Below are positions 1 through 9,686 of a DNA stretch of 64,000 nucleotides, in pieces. Numbering within the stretch: the stretch's first letter is position 1; each line of letters begins with the position of its first letter. This DNA comes from Candidatus Nitrospira neomarina. Its GTDB lineage: Bacteria; Nitrospirota; Nitrospiria; Nitrospirales; UBA8639. The stretch covers positions 992,001 through 1,056,000 of the forward strand of contig NZ_CP116968.1 of assembly GCF_032051675.1 (NCBI RefSeq), in the 5' to 3' direction. The notes under the pieces were generated by a model. That model searched no databases and was not told the DNA's origin. It saw only the letters and a program-made list of their open reading frames with translations. Both the position numbers and the translations under genes were made by a program.

Positions 1-216
1 GTATTGCACCGGATATTTATTGGGAAAGGGGAGGCCAAAAAGCAGAAGACCGAGTTATGGGTTCTCTCTGAAACACTAATTCCCAGAGGCAAAGGGTATG
101 ATTTTAATCAGGCGTTAATGGATTTTGGGGCTATGATGTGTACGGCCAGAAAACCCACGTGTTTATTGTGTCCAATGAGGAATATTTGTCTCACCGTTTC
201 TTCGGACGAAAGGTAG
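1..216 (+). CDS. mutY: A/G-specific adenine glycosylase MutY, C-terminal fragment (5' end outside window)
   Basis: Only the last 71 codons lie in the window, and the frame is open from base 1. MutY removes adenine mispaired with 8-oxoguanine. The visible part ends in the [4Fe-4S] loop of the MutY/Nth family, with four cysteines spaced CX6CX2CX5C, preceded by the helix containing FNQALMDFGAMMC. The protein stops about ten residues after the last cysteine, so it lacks the C-terminal Nudix-like 8-oxoG recognition domain of E. coli-type MutY. A separate Nudix gene follows directly. Family membership is secure; MutY rather than endonuclease III rests on the FNQALMDFGA sequence and on the Nudix neighbour. 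Confidence 0.85.
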   Translation, partial: VLHRIFIGKGEAKKQKTELWVLSETLIPRGKGYDFNQALMDFGAMMCTARKPTCLLCPMRNICLTVSSDER

Positions 217-244
217 GGATCTGCAACAGTCGTCGACAATTGTT

Positions 245-631
245 GTGGCTGCCGCCATCATCTGCCGGAAAGATATGATTCTTTTGGCAAGGAGAAAGCC
301 GGAATCCCATCTAGGGGGACTTTGGGAATTTCCAGGAGGAAAAAAGGAAGTTGGAGAGACTCTGGAAGATTGCTTGCGCAGGGAGGTGAGAGAGGAGTTA
401 GGAGTGGATATTAGTGAGCCTCTTCCGTTCCATGCTCTCCATTATCAGTACCCAGAAAAAGTGATGGAGTTGAATTTTTTTACCTGTTCCATCATTCAGG
501 GCATTCCTCAAGCGTTAGAGTGCGCAGAGATCGCCTGGGTTTACAAGCATGAACTGAATTCCTTTGCTTTTCCTCCTGCAGATATCCCTGTTGTACACAA
601 AATCCTTCAATCTGGGTCCCTGGCCGGATGA
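245..631 (+). CDS. mutT: MutT-type Nudix hydrolase (probable 8-oxo-dGTP diphosphatase)
   Basis: The 128-residue protein has the usual MutT length. A complete Nudix box (GX5EX7REVREELGV) starts near residue 31, so all metal-binding glutamates are present and this should be an active pyrophosphohydrolase, not the inert Nudix-like tail of MutY. It starts 28 bp after mutY on the same strand. Pairing MutT (pool sanitation) with MutY (mispair repair) makes a compact oxidised-guanine defence unit. The GTG start at 245 is the first plausible start, but the frame stays open back into the end of mutY, so a few more residues, or an ancestral fusion with mutY, are possible. Substrate is inferred from family and context. 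Confidence 0.85.
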   Translation: MAAAIICRKDMILLARRKPESHLGGLWEFPGGKKEVGETLEDCLRREVREELGVDISEPLPFHALHYQYPEKVMELNFFTCSIIQGIPQALECAEIAWVYKHELNSFAFPPADIPVVHKILQSGSLAG

Positions 632-768
632 GTTTCTTTGGCTTTCTTACAACGTATCCATGAAGGAAATTAAGGGTTGACGCTTTCAATTTGATCGAGC
701 CATCGCGCAATTCGTGCTCATTGGAACCGTGGGTTCCTCAGATGCCATGGTTCCCCAATTGGCAATTT

Positions 769-966
769 TCACGCTTCCCCCAATAAGCAGACAGTTCGTA
801 AGTAGAGTGGTTGGCTGTATGACGTTTGTGAAACCTCCCCGAACTTGACCGCTCCATGTTGGATATGCGATGCCTTCTGCAGTCCGGCTTGAGATGCCTG
901 TTCGGCCAACTCCTGGGGCGTGAGATTCCCTAGTGGCCAGTGCGCCCGGTCTTCATTGTCGTTCAC
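769..966 (-). pseudogene. IS3-family transposase (OrfB) C-terminal remnant
   Basis: The minus-strand frame begins with NDNEDRAHWPLGNLTPQELAEQ, which matches the conserved end of IS3-family OrfB transposases (form YNEDRPHSALGNLTPxEFAEQ). The integrase catalytic core that should precede it is absent. The codons just upstream in another frame (SEAEEPRRERQ) look like the preceding helix displaced by a frameshift. No terminal inverted repeats were recognised. This is the relic of an old insertion and cannot encode a working transposase. Confidence 0.6.
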
Positions 967-1359
967 GCCTCGGTTCCTCCGCCTCGCTCTGGGCTGCTAT
1001 TCATCCCCATACAAACAAGGGACTTTTTGGCAGGTTTAGATAAACGGCCGTTTGAAATCAATCTGGAAAATTTCGGACTGAACTCAAGTACGAGATGGTG
1101 CCATTTGGAGTAATGGGGATATGCGGAATGAGAAAATGGACGCACATTACCCATGCATTGCCCTGAATGTGGAGAAATGGGCGGACACGGCGGATAAGTG
1201 GTAAGGGATAAAAGAAACAGCCCAATATTGTTTCTGGAATACCTATGTAATCGATGATTGCCAGTGTCCAATGACGTTTCGATATGATATGGCCGGAATG
1301 AGGTCTTCCAGGTCGTCAACCTATGGAGGTAGGACTATGAAGGTAGGATCATGATTTAT
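967..1359. other. Intergenic region, no convincing gene
   Basis: The stretch lies between the IS3 remnant and the next minus-strand gene. A 118-codon minus-strand open frame covers most of it, but its composition (many Ser, His, Pro and Arg) and the lack of any recognisable motif suggest a chance frame. It may be further decayed insertion-sequence DNA, which I could not confirm. Confidence 0.4.
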
Positions 1360-2214
1360 CTATTGACCGGAGGTGTCTTGAAGACGACGAATTTCCTCAG
1401 CCTGTTGGTCGACGATTTTTTGAAGGTCTCGCAACTGGGAGTTCAGTGAATCTATGGTCATGGGTGGTTCGATATTTTTATGAGGGGTCGTCTGTGTGCG
1501 AGGCTGGGTACGTTTCTTCTCGTTGTTGACTGGATTTAAAGATTCCAGGCTTTGATAGTTGATAGTAATCCCATTGGACGTCGAGGGAATTGTCATGAAG
1601 TTTTGTATCTCTTCTGTCCTTATGCTAGCTTCCTGATGGGTAAAGACCAGAGAGGTTGGCTGGAATTTTTGCGGAGAATTTTGCATTTTTGGAGATACCC
1701 CAGGGTAGGATTTTAAATTTTCCAAAGTCAACAGAAGAGTGGATGGAGGAAAAGCGGCGAGCATTCCCTGGGTCGGAAATTGCTGCTCGTTGGTCGGTGG
1801 ACACTTAAAATGAATTACTTCTTCTGGTGTGACCTGAGAAAATGCCATGGATACGTGGGGTGCCAAAAAAATTATTTGAGATGGAGAGAATGCTGGAACG
1901 GGGTGGCGATTTGAAAGCAGTAATTGTTGGAGTATGCCTTCATCTTGGCTGATGGTCATGCCATTTAAAATCTTGGCAATAAGAGATTCAGAAAGAAATG
2001 CTGGATGCGTTGGAGCCTGCTTTAGCGCATCAGATGTTTTTAGGGAAATAACGCACTCAGACCCCTCATAGAGAACCGTTTCTACTTCAGGAGTCCAAGA
2101 GCACTGCAAATTGAAGATTGCCAGGATAGCGATAATCAAACATCGTGTAATGAATTCTAGCGGCTTGCAATGATCTAAAGACCGTGTGAATGAATGTGGC
2201 AGTGCGTGGATCAC
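1360..2214 (-). CDS. Hypothetical exported or membrane-anchored protein with C-terminal coiled coil
   Basis: I do not recognise this 284-residue protein. A hydrophobic segment (about residues 25-36, CLIIAILAIFNLQC) near the N-terminus suggests export. The Cys could be lipidated, but Gln before it is unusual for a lipobox. The middle is Pro/Ser/Thr rich. The last ~35 residues (MTIDSLNSQLRDLQKIVDQQAEEIRRLQ) form a predicted coiled coil, as in proteins that oligomerise at the envelope. The start is a GTG and is uncertain: the ~22 residues before the hydrophobic stretch are unusually long for a signal peptide. It lies downstream of the heme-oxygenase-like gene on the same strand, 73 bp away. Confidence 0.55.
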   Translation of the reverse strand: MIHALPHSFTRSLDHCKPLEFITRCLIIAILAIFNLQCSWTPEVETVLYEGSECVISLKTSDALKQAPTHPAFLSESLIAKILNGMTISQDEGILQQLLLSNRHPVPAFSPSQIIFLAPHVSMAFSQVTPEEVIHFKCPPTNEQQFPTQGMLAAFPPSTLLLTLENLKSYPGVSPKMQNSPQKFQPTSLVFTHQEASIRTEEIQNFMTIPSTSNGITINYQSLESLNPVNNEKKRTQPRTQTTPHKNIEPPMTIDSLNSQLRDLQKIVDQQAEEIRRLQDTSGQ

Positions 2215-2287
2215 TTCGCCAGGTGTTCAGGAAACAAAATCCAGATTTTTCGTGACGGCAATGAAGACCAAAAACAAATGGAAATGA

Positions 2288-3034
2288 TTAGGCTTGTCGA
2301 ATACCACAGGCACGGGCAATTCCCTCCTGATATCGTGACCACAAGTTCAATGCCTCTTCTAATAGCGAGAGCACCTTGATCTGATCACCGCTTTCATCGG
2401 TATGATGCGTCACCATGTCATACACCGTTTTCCGAGATCCTGCGGAAAACATATGTTGGGCACGAATATAATCCATAAATGCCGGTGATAAGCCTTGGTG
2501 CTGACTGAGATAATGTTTCCGGACAATATCTTCAATCTCATCCTGGTTTTGTGCTGGCTTGGGATATAGCACTTCTTCCGGATCGTTGGCCGTTCCTTTT
2601 ATAAAAATTGAAAGAACCGCCGCTCCCACCGACCACTCTTCTTCCTGGCATATTTGATTTAACCATTCTCGATAGCCACGGCTTGAGGCCAACAGTTCCA
2701 CATCCCGAAATCCAGCCCTATCAAATCCCAATCCATTCATCATGTGAAGGAATAGTTCTTGGTGAGGTTGTCCAAGGGAGAACCCTCCGGTTTCCTCTTC
2801 GTAGATAATAGTGGCAAGCAGTCGGCGTGCCTCCCATGGAGGATTTTTCCCAAGAATCTGAGCGAGGAGTACAGAGAAATCGCGAACATAGACGACGTAT
2901 TCCTGATGAAAAAAAATATTCAATTTTTCTTTGGTAATCGTGCTACCTTCAAGAAAGGGAGTGGCCCAATGGTGTTTTCGGCGCAGCACATCAAATATTC
3001 GGTCACGAAATTGTTCTGGTGAAAGTTTTCTCAT
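2288..3034 (-). CDS. Heme-oxygenase-fold (TenA/PqqC/HDO-like) protein, degenerate metal site
   Basis: The 248-residue, mostly helical protein resembles the PqqC/TenA/iron-containing redox enzyme superfamily, with the typical opening FRDRIFDVLRRKHHWATPFLEGSTITKEKLNIFFHQ split over two helices and a YEEETGG stretch near residue 80. Comparison with the HDO ligand pattern (EX6H, E, then HX3[D/E]X2H) shows a difference: the last helix reads AQHMFSAGSR, with Ala and Arg where the acid and second His should be, and the first E-to-H spacing is longer. It may therefore be a cofactor-independent PqqC-like enzyme or a non-catalytic member, not a diiron oxygenase. A second, ligand-complete member lies at 62312-63079. 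The ATG start is at 3034. Confidence 0.7.
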   Translation of the reverse strand: MRKLSPEQFRDRIFDVLRRKHHWATPFLEGSTITKEKLNIFFHQEYVVYVRDFSVLLAQILGKNPPWEARRLLATIIYEEETGGFSLGQPHQELFLHMMNGLGFDRAGFRDVELLASSRGYREWLNQICQEEEWSVGAAVLSIFIKGTANDPEEVLYPKPAQNQDEIEDIVRKHYLSQHQGLSPAFMDYIRAQHMFSAGSRKTVYDMVTHHTDESGDQIKVLSLLEEALNLWSRYQEGIARACGIRQA

Positions 3035-3173
3035 ACAGAGGGGTTATCCCTTATGGCGGTCTATTTGCTTGAAATGAATAGGTGGGCTTTTTAGTAAATA
3101 TGGAATTATGATAGACATCCTACGTGCCTATGTATTGATATCATATTATCACATATCAAAGGAGTCAGTAACA

Positions 3174-3458
3174 ATGCAACCAATTAATCTGGCCGATCCT
3201 GATGCCATTTTAGAATTTTTAGCGAACGTAACTCTACGGGGGGAAGGGGTCACAGCCGAAAATTTAATGGAATATGTTATGGATGAGGGATTTACCGAAC
3301 CCACGTACTTAAGTGCTAAAGGCGAAGATCCTCTGGCATTTTACCAGGGACAACCCAATGCCTGGGGGATATATCAAATCCGGGAATGGAAACGGGTTTT
3401 AATTATTTCTGGGGGAACAGGAAAGATAAGACGAGCCCAGATTACCGAAACTCCTTAA
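3174..3458 (+). CDS. Hypothetical protein, 94 aa
   Basis: The ATG at 3174 is preceded by a clear ribosome-binding site (AAAGGAG at 3158-3164, about nine bases upstream), so this start is preferred to the in-frame start 66 bp earlier. The product is acidic at its N-terminus (LADPDAILEFLANV) and has a conserved-looking C-terminal half with AWGIYQIREWKRVLIISGG. There are no transmembrane segments and no family I can name. It is a single gene, divergent from the heme-oxygenase-like gene, with a 139-bp AT-rich space between them that should hold both promoters. Confidence 0.65.
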   Translation: MQPINLADPDAILEFLANVTLRGEGVTAENLMEYVMDEGFTEPTYLSAKGEDPLAFYQGQPNAWGIYQIREWKRVLIISGGTGKIRRAQITETP

Positions 3459-3558
3459 GGAAATCCAAACTTTGAGTAAGGTTTAGTTAGTGAGGAATAG
3501 TGCAATTTTTCTGATGAGCCGCGTTTCACTCCAACCTTTTGTTGGAACAGAACGTTTC

Positions 3559-3999
3559 TCAATACCAGCCTCCTATTAATTTCCCTTCTTCAAAGTAGAG
3601 ATATCTGTGCTTAATCGTGCTTGAGTCCAGCCAGTCTTCATAGATCCATTCTTCTCGTCGTATGCCTTTTTCTGTATAGCTGACATTCATTTGATAAGGG
3701 GAACCCCAGGCATCCATCACTTGCTCGCGACTCATCCCAGCCATGACAGATTTATCTTGTAGGTGCTGTTCAAAGGTTGGATCCAGTAATCGTGGTACAA
3801 CGCCCCATCCGACCATCCAGAGCCCAAAAGCTACCAAAAAGCCATATATTGTGAGCCGAACCGGGCGTCGACAGATCCATGGAGTAATGTGAGATTCGTT
3901 GTTTGTCGACTGGGAGAGCTGTTCAGTCTCCGGACAGGAAATGTTTCTCTCTGCAGATAATGACGGTGAGGACATTTTTGGATTTTCGTGTGTTATCAT
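3559..3999 (-). CDS. Membrane-anchored SmpA/OmlA-like hypothetical protein
   Basis: The 146-residue product has a cytoplasmic N-terminal tail, one transmembrane helix (about residues 50-70, LTIYGFLVAFGLWMVGWGVV), and a small extracytoplasmic domain. That domain has the pattern MSREQVMDAWGSPYQMN...EEWIYED...YLYFEEGKL. The GM(S/T)xEQVxxxWGxP turn followed by W-Y and YLYFxxGKL resembles SmpA/OmlA (BamE-like) and DUF2845 folds, which often stabilise envelope complexes. The assignment is by motif only. The start is uncertain (no strong ribosome-binding site at either candidate ATG). Confidence 0.6.
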   Translation of the reverse strand: MITHENPKMSSPSLSAERNISCPETEQLSQSTNNESHITPWICRRPVRLTIYGFLVAFGLWMVGWGVVPRLLDPTFEQHLQDKSVMAGMSREQVMDAWGSPYQMNVSYTEKGIRREEWIYEDWLDSSTIKHRYLYFEEGKLIGGWY

Positions 4000-4029
4000 A
4001 ATTAAGGTAATTTACTCATTAATCTAACA

Positions 4030-4416
4030 GTGGATTTCCAGGCGGGTCAAGGTAGAATTGGGATGTTTCTGGAAGTTGAACAGAACCCGAATTTTGAGGG
4101 TTCATATTTCATAAGGTTTAAGGAGTTGGGACCTCCGCGGCGGGTGTCCCATATAAAATCCTATGATCGGATTTCCCAGGGAGAATGGTGTGTGGTAACG
4201 GGGTGGTGTGATGATCCTGATCAACCACTTTGTCCTGCTTATGCGCAAAGGGTAGAAGATTCAGGTGCAGGTTCAGCCTTTATTGTTTTTGGAGGAAATT
4301 GGGGTATTCGACTAAAACTCGCAACCGATGACAATGATTGGAATATTGAGGACGCCAATCAATGGGGCGAGGGCTATTTATCATTAGGAGAAGAGCGGGA
4401 TCTTAGATTTGAGTAA
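4030..4416 (+). CDS. Hypothetical protein, acidic, ~128 aa
   Basis: This cytoplasmic-looking acidic protein has no recognised family. Visible features are two Cys in WCVVTGWCDDPDQPLC and a repeated aromatic/Gly texture (FIVFGGNWGIRLKL), suggesting a small beta-rich domain. The start is a GTG at 4030; an in-frame ATG at 4063 would shorten it by 11 residues, and neither has a strong ribosome-binding site. It is divergent from the SmpA-like gene and convergent with the exported protein at 4459-5268. Confidence 0.5.
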   Translation: MDFQAGQGRIGMFLEVEQNPNFEGSYFIRFKELGPPRRVSHIKSYDRISQGEWCVVTGWCDDPDQPLCPAYAQRVEDSGAGSAFIVFGGNWGIRLKLATDDNDWNIEDANQWGEGYLSLGEERDLRFE

Positions 4417-4458
4417 GGTCGAGGAAGGGTCAACCTCCAACAAAATTTTGGCAGAAGA

Positions 4459-5268
4459 TCAATCCTCATAGTGGGGTTGAGGAACGGATTTGATCGGTGC
4501 CGATGGAGCAGGAATATGTTTCTGGAATTCTGGTGAAAAGGGGTTGAGGATGGGTTCATGAGTTAATCGTTGCTGAGTCCTGACGAGTTGCAGGCTTTGA
4601 GTTGTAATTTCCAGCCGGTCAATGGGGATGTCGACGGAGAGGATATTGGGAATTCCATTAATGGCAAACATTTGGTAGGCCAGCGACCAGGCAAGCTTTT
4701 CTTTTCCTTGTTCTTTAACAATGAAATCGGCTTCCGGTGAAGGAGCTCCCTTAAACAGCAGGACCCAGAGATTGGATCGGAAGGTTGGCGCTGACGGTTC
4801 TGTCGGAGGAACAAATTCCGGGACAAGGGAAGGAATATCTTGTAAGGGAACCGCAGGGGAAAATTCCACTTCGCATCGCTGAACATACAACGTCGGAATG
4901 TTCTTGCCTTCATTTAAATCGGGAATATAGGAGAAGGAATAGCGAACTTGGATGCCATTCCGAGAAAAGGTGTAAACATCTTCGCCATTTCCTGGTGAAA
5001 CCAAATTTTTGAAATATCTTTGCCAATCGGGGAACGTATAGTAGCTGAAAACACGGAGGGCGGCTTTTCGGGATCGAACCGCCATCGGAGTTCCTAGTGT
5101 TTGGCGTAATTCTTCTTGTGTTAAACCTAAATAGCCGTCTTCAAAATAGGGTTTGGCCGAACCTGGGGTAGGCCACAAGATTCCCCCTATGCTAAAAAGG
5201 ATTGTAACTAATGCGGCAAAGGCCACCCATGAAAGTGGCCTTTTACAAAATGGGAAGGAAAATGTCAT
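4459..5268 (-). CDS. Exported hypothetical protein with SmpA-like N-terminal repeat
   Basis: The 269-residue product has a signal peptide (basic start, hydrophobic core about residues 13-32, AxA-type cleavage after PGSA). The mature N-terminus reads YLGLTQEELRQTLGTPMAV, the same GLTxEELRxxLGxP turn seen in small outer-membrane assembly and DUF2845 proteins. The rest has no known motif; the C-terminus is Pro-rich. It is divergent from metH. Probably periplasmic; function unknown. Confidence 0.6.
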   Translation of the reverse strand: MTFSFPFCKRPLSWVAFAALVTILFSIGGILWPTPGSAKPYFEDGYLGLTQEELRQTLGTPMAVRSRKAALRVFSYYTFPDWQRYFKNLVSPGNGEDVYTFSRNGIQVRYSFSYIPDLNEGKNIPTLYVQRCEVEFSPAVPLQDIPSLVPEFVPPTEPSAPTFRSNLWVLLFKGAPSPEADFIVKEQGKEKLAWSLAYQMFAINGIPNILSVDIPIDRLEITTQSLQLVRTQQRLTHEPILNPFSPEFQKHIPAPSAPIKSVPQPHYED

Positions 5269-5401
5269 AAAAAGATAGTGAATTTCGTAATCCTATTTCT
5301 TGAAATTCCTAGAAGTCAAGAATGGGGAATGAGACATTGCTGATAAGTCTTGAGTTGTTGACCGTGAGTTGGGATGTTTTTTGAATGATGAGGGGGTAAG
5401 A

Positions 5402-8400
5402 ATGAGCACATTAGAAGCGGCCTTAGAATCTCGAATCCTTGTGCTGGATGGAGCCATGGGTACCATGATTCAGGCCCATAATCTCAGTGAAGGGGATTTT
5501 CGCGGAACGCGTTTCGCAGACCATGCTTGTGATGTCAAAGGCAATAATGACCTGCTAAGCCTGACGCAACCAAAAATTATTGAAGATATCCATGTGCAAT
5601 ACCTTCAGGTTGGCGCCGATATCATTGAGACCAATACCTTTAATTCCAATGCCATTTCTCTAGCCGATTATCAGATGGAGGATTTGGTCTATGATTTAAA
5701 TCTAGCAGCGGCACAATTGGCCAAGCGTGCGGTGGCTCGGGTACAGGCAGAGAAACCTGGTCGGACGTGTTGGGTCGCCGGGGCCTTAGGCCCCACCAAT
5801 CGTACTGCATCGATGTCGCCTGATGTAAATAATCCGGCATTTCGAGCGGTCACCTTCGATGACTTAGCCGCAGCGTATTATGATCAGGTTCGGGGATTGG
5901 TGGAAGGTGGCGTCGACCTTCTTCTGGTCGAAACCATTTTTGATACGTTGAATGCGAAGGCCGCTTTTTATGCTATTTCCCAGTACAGCGAAGAAGTGCA
6001 CCGCCAATTCCCTATTATGGCGTCGGTCACGATTACCGATCTCAGTGGCCGGACGTTATCAGGGCAACTGATCGAGGCGTTTTGGAATTCCATTTCTCAT
6101 GCCAATCTTTTGAGTGTGGGGATTAATTGCGCGTTAGGGGCCAAACAAATGCGCCCCTATATTGAAGAGCTTTCCAAAGTGGCGCCCGTCTATATCAGTT
6201 GTTATCCCAATGCGGGATTGCCCAATGCCTTCGGCGGGTTCGATGAGACGCCAGAGCGAATGGGCGAAGATCTTCGCGATTTCGCCAGCCAAGGGTGGGT
6301 CAATATTGTGGGTGGGTGCTGCGGAAGTACGCCCGAGCATATTCGAGCGATTGCGGGAGGGGTTAAAGATTATGCTCCGCACAAAAAAACACATGTTCCG
6401 CGTCTCACTCGGTTGAGCGGATTTGAACCACTGACTATTCGACCAGAAGGGAATTTTGTCAATATTGGTGAACGGACCAATGTAACGGGTTCTCCGAAAT
6501 TTTCCAAATTAATTCTCAACGGGAATCTTGAGGAGGCCTTGGCTGTGGCGCGCCAGCAAGTCGAAGGAGGTGCGCAAATCATCGATGTGAATATGGATGA
6601 AGGGCTCCTGGATTCCCAAAAAGCCATGGTGGAATTTTTAAATCTGATCGGATCCGAGCCGGATATTGCCCGTGTACCCATTATGATTGATAGCTCTAAG
6701 TGGTCGGTCATTGAGGCGGGACTCAAGTGTATTCAAGGCAAGGGTGTGGTCAATTCCATTAGTCTCAAGGAAGGCGAAGACCAATTCCTGGAGCAGGCTC
6801 GGAAGATTCGTCGCTTTGGTGCGGCCGTGGTGGTTATGGCATTCGACGAAACAGGTCAAGCAGATACGCTTGACCGAAAAGTGGAAATCTGTACGAGGGC
6901 CTATCGTCTCCTGACTGAGAAGCTGAACTTTCCGCCGGAGGACATTATTTTTGATCCCAACATTTTGACGGTCGCAACTGGCATGGAGGAACACAATGCC
7001 TATGCCGTGAATTACATTGAGGCCACGAGGCAAATCAAAGCCACGTTACCTTTCTGCAAAGTCAGTGGTGGAGTCAGCAATATTTCCTTTTCCTTTCGAG
7101 GAAATAATACGGTTCGCGAAGCTATACATTCCGCGTTTCTCTACCATGCCATCAAGGCGGGGATGGACATGGGAATTGTGAATGCCGGCCAATTGGGAGT
7201 GTATGAAGAAATTCCCAAAGATCTCCTCAAATTAGTAGAGGATGTCTTGTTGAATCGTCGGCCGGAAGCTACTGAGGAATTGGTTACCTTCGCGGAGACG
7301 GTCAAACAACAGGGCAAAGCAACTGTGATTGATGATGCGTGGCGCCAGGGTACGGTAGAAGAACGTCTCTCGCATGCGTTGGTGAAGGGATTGGTCGAAT
7401 TCATCGATGCCGATGTGGAGGAAGCCCGTCAGAAATACCCTAAGCCTCTGGATGTCATTGAGGGGCCTTTAATGGATGGGATGAATGTGATCGGGGAGTT
7501 GTTTGGCGCGGGGAAAATGTTTTTGCCTCAGGTGGTCAAAAGCGCGCGAGTCATGAAGAAAGCTGTGGCGTATTTGTTGCCGTTTATGGATGCGGAAAAA
7601 GTTGAAGGTGAGAGTCGAAGCCAGGGTAAGATCCTGCTCGCGACCGTCAAGGGCGACGTGCATGATATTGGAAAAAACATTGTCGGTGTCGTGCTGGCGT
7701 GCAATAACTATGAAGTTCTCGATCTGGGTGTGATGGTTTCCTGTGACAAAATATTGCAAACCGCTCGCCAAGAACATGTGGATCTGATTGGCCTGAGTGG
7801 TCTGATTACTCCTTCCTTGGATGAAATGGTTCATAATGCACGAGAAATGGCTCGAGAAGGCTTTACCATTCCTCTGCTAATTGGCGGAGCCACCACCAGC
7901 AAGGCCCATACAGCGGTGAAGATTGCGCCTGGGTATACCAGCCCAGTCGTGCATGTATTAGATGCGTCTTTAGCGGTGAACGTCGTACGCAAGTTAATGA
8001 GCCCGGATGATAAAAATGCTTTTGTGGAGGATGTACAGGCGAAACAACAGAAAACGCGGGAAGCCTATCTATCCAAGACAACGGCCAAAAAATTTGTATC
8101 ATTGGAAGAGGCCAGAAAGCAGTCCTTCGACATTCATTGGGAGACGGCGTCCATTGCCAAGCCGAGTGTCCTTGGTTGCAAAGTTCTTGAGGATGTGGCA
8201 CTTGAAACGCTTGTTCCCATGATTGACTGGTCCCCCTTTTTCCACGCATGGCAATTGCGCGGGAAATTTCCGAAAATTTTTGAAGACTCCGTGGTTGGGC
8301 CAAAGGCCAAAGAACTCTTTGACGATGCTCAAAAGCTCTTGCAGGAAATCATTGATCGAAAATTGCTTACGGCCAAAGGTGTCTATGGATTATTTCCAGC

Positions 8401-9073
8401 CAATAGTCAGGGCGATGACATTATCATCTACAAAGATGAGGCGCGTTCGGAGCGTGTGTCAGTCTTTCATACTTTGCGCCAGCAAATAGAAAAGCCTCAA
8501 GGAGATTTTTATTATGCATTGGCTGATTTTGTAGCCCCGCAGTCCAGCGGAAAAGCGGACTATATCGGTGGTTTTGCCGTCACGGCCGGCATCGGTATCG
8601 AAGCCCTCTGTCAGCGCTTTGAACAGGATCATGATGACTATAACGCTATTATGGCTAAGTCTTTGGCCGATCGATTAGCCGAGGCCTTTGCCGAATGGCT
8701 CCACCGTGAAGTACGACAGAAATGGGGATTTGGCCAAGATGAGCAATTGACCAACGAGGCGCTCATTCAAGAAAAGTATCGTGGAATTCGCCCCGCGCCG
8801 GGGTATCCGGCCTGCCCGGACCATACTGAGAAACAGCATTTGTTTGAGTTATTGCAGGTTGAGAAAACTGTAGGTATTCAGCTGACAGAATCCTTTGCCA
8901 TGTATCCGGCTGCGTCAGTCAGTGGTTTCTATTTTGCGCATCCCCAAGCCAAATACTTTTCCGTTGGAAAAGTGCAACAGGATCAAATCCAAGATTATGC
9001 CAAGCGGAAAGGGATGGATGTCTCGGTGGTGGAACGCTGGCTTTCCCCAAACTTGTCCTATGACCCTACTTGA
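5402..9073 (+). CDS. metH: Cobalamin-dependent methionine synthase MetH
   Basis: The 1223-residue protein matches full-length four-module MetH. Module 1 (about residues 1-320) is the homocysteine domain, beginning [12 protein letters not shown], with zinc Cys in INCALGA and GGCCGS. Module 2 (about 345-610) is the folate domain with [11 protein letters not shown]. Module 3 has the four-helix cap and the B12 domain with DVHDIGKN, whose His (about residue 754) is the lower cobalt ligand. Module 4 (about 890-1223) is the AdoMet reactivation domain with [15 protein letters not shown]. It transfers methyl from 5-methyl-THF to homocysteine. The ATG at 5402 follows GAGGGGGTAAG and is preferred to an upstream TTG. 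No cobalamin riboswitch is visible upstream. Confidence 0.97.
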   Translation: MSTLEAALESRILVLDGAMGTMIQAHNLSEGDFRGTRFADHACDVKGNNDLLSLTQPKIIEDIHVQYLQVGADIIETNTFNSNAISLADYQMEDLVYDLNLAAAQLAKRAVARVQAEKPGRTCWVAGALGPTNRTASMSPDVNNPAFRAVTFDDLAAAYYDQVRGLVEGGVDLLLVETIFDTLNAKAAFYAISQYSEEVHRQFPIMASVTITDLSGRTLSGQLIEAFWNSISHANLLSVGINCALGAKQMRPYIEELSKVAPVYISCYPNAGLPNAFGGFDETPERMGEDLRDFASQGWVNIVGGCCGSTPEHIRAIAGGVKDYAPHKKTHVPRLTRLSGFEPLTIRPEGNFVNIGERTNVTGSPKFSKLILNGNLEEALAVARQQVEGGAQIIDVNMDEGLLDSQKAMVEFLNLIGSEPDIARVPIMIDSSKWSVIEAGLKCIQGKGVVNSISLKEGEDQFLEQARKIRRFGAAVVVMAFDETGQADTLDRKVEICTRAYRLLTEKLNFPPEDIIFDPNILTVATGMEEHNAYAVNYIEATRQIKATLPFCKVSGGVSNISFSFRGNNTVREAIHSAFLYHAIKAGMDMGIVNAGQLGVYEEIPKDLLKLVEDVLLNRRPEATEELVTFAETVKQQGKATVIDDAWRQGTVEERLSHALVKGLVEFIDADVEEARQKYPKPLDVIEGPLMDGMNVIGELFGAGKMFLPQVVKSARVMKKAVAYLLPFMDAEKVEGESRSQGKILLATVKGDVHDIGKNIVGVVLACNNYEVLDLGVMVSCDKILQTARQEHVDLIGLSGLITPSLDEMVHNAREMAREGFTIPLLIGGATTSKAHTAVKIAPGYTSPVVHVLDASLAVNVVRKLMSPDDKNAFVEDVQAKQQKTREAYLSKTTAKKFVSLEEARKQSFDIHWETASIAKPSVLGCKVLEDVALETLVPMIDWSPFFHAWQLRGKFPKIFEDSVVGPKAKELFDDAQKLLQEIIDRKLLTAKGVYGLFPANSQGDDIIIYKDEARSERVSVFHTLRQQIEKPQGDFYYALADFVAPQSSGKADYIGGFAVTAGIGIEALCQRFEQDHDDYNAIMAKSLADRLAEAFAEWLHREVRQKWGFGQDEQLTNEALIQEKYRGIRPAPGYPACPDHTEKQHLFELLQVEKTVGIQLTESFAMYPAASVSGFYFAHPQAKYFSVGKVQQDQIQDYAKRKGMDVSVVERWLSPNLSYDPT

Positions 9074-9184
9074 GGATATGGAGAATGTTAACTTTCGATT
9101 TTGGTGAGTAGCGGGATTCCTCTATTAAACCTTCGAAAGAGGGACAGGAGGAGTGTACTGAAGGTGGTCTGAAATCTACGAGTG

Positions 9185-9403
9185 CTAATCCGGATCAGAA
9201 TATCGTTGGCCACTTTCACCCGACCAACGGCTGATCCCGATTTCTTGAGATTCCCATAAAGCCTGAATTTCTTGAGCTGCCAAATCCGCTTCTTTTGTCC
9301 GCTCTTCACCTTCTGGAAATTCTTGAGTTTCTTTTAAAAGAGCTTGGCTTGGTTCTGGACCGCGCCCTCGGGGGGAGTTTTTGAGTAATACATTGATTGG
9401 CAT
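9185..9403 (-). CDS. Small hypothetical protein, 72 aa
   Basis: The short charged, hydrophilic product (MPINVLLKNSPRGRGPEP, then Glu-rich) shows no domain. Support comes from a good ribosome-binding site, GAGGT six bases before the ATG at 9403, and from its position as an independent unit convergent with metH. No transmembrane segment. Function unknown; it could still be a chance frame. Confidence 0.45.
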   Translation of the reverse strand: MPINVLLKNSPRGRGPEPSQALLKETQEFPEGEERTKEADLAAQEIQALWESQEIGISRWSGESGQRYSDPD

Positions 9404-9686
9404 AGTTACCTCATGTTGTATCCTAATGTTTCATGGATAGCGCCACGTCCTGTGGCCTGTCAAGCTGACAAAGGAAAGGACTTGTCTGGCTAGAATGGCC
9501 GGTTGTGTATGTCTCATCTACGTGGGACTTTGTTTGTCCCTGGGGCATCGTACATTTCAATGAAACCCATGAAAATTATTTTTCCGGGCTGGTAGCGTTT
9601 TAGCCCAGGCTTCCTTTTTGTCCCAATAGTGGAGAAAATTCTGCCAACTCGGCTCTACCGTCTATATCCTGATAAGCATGCTTAGG

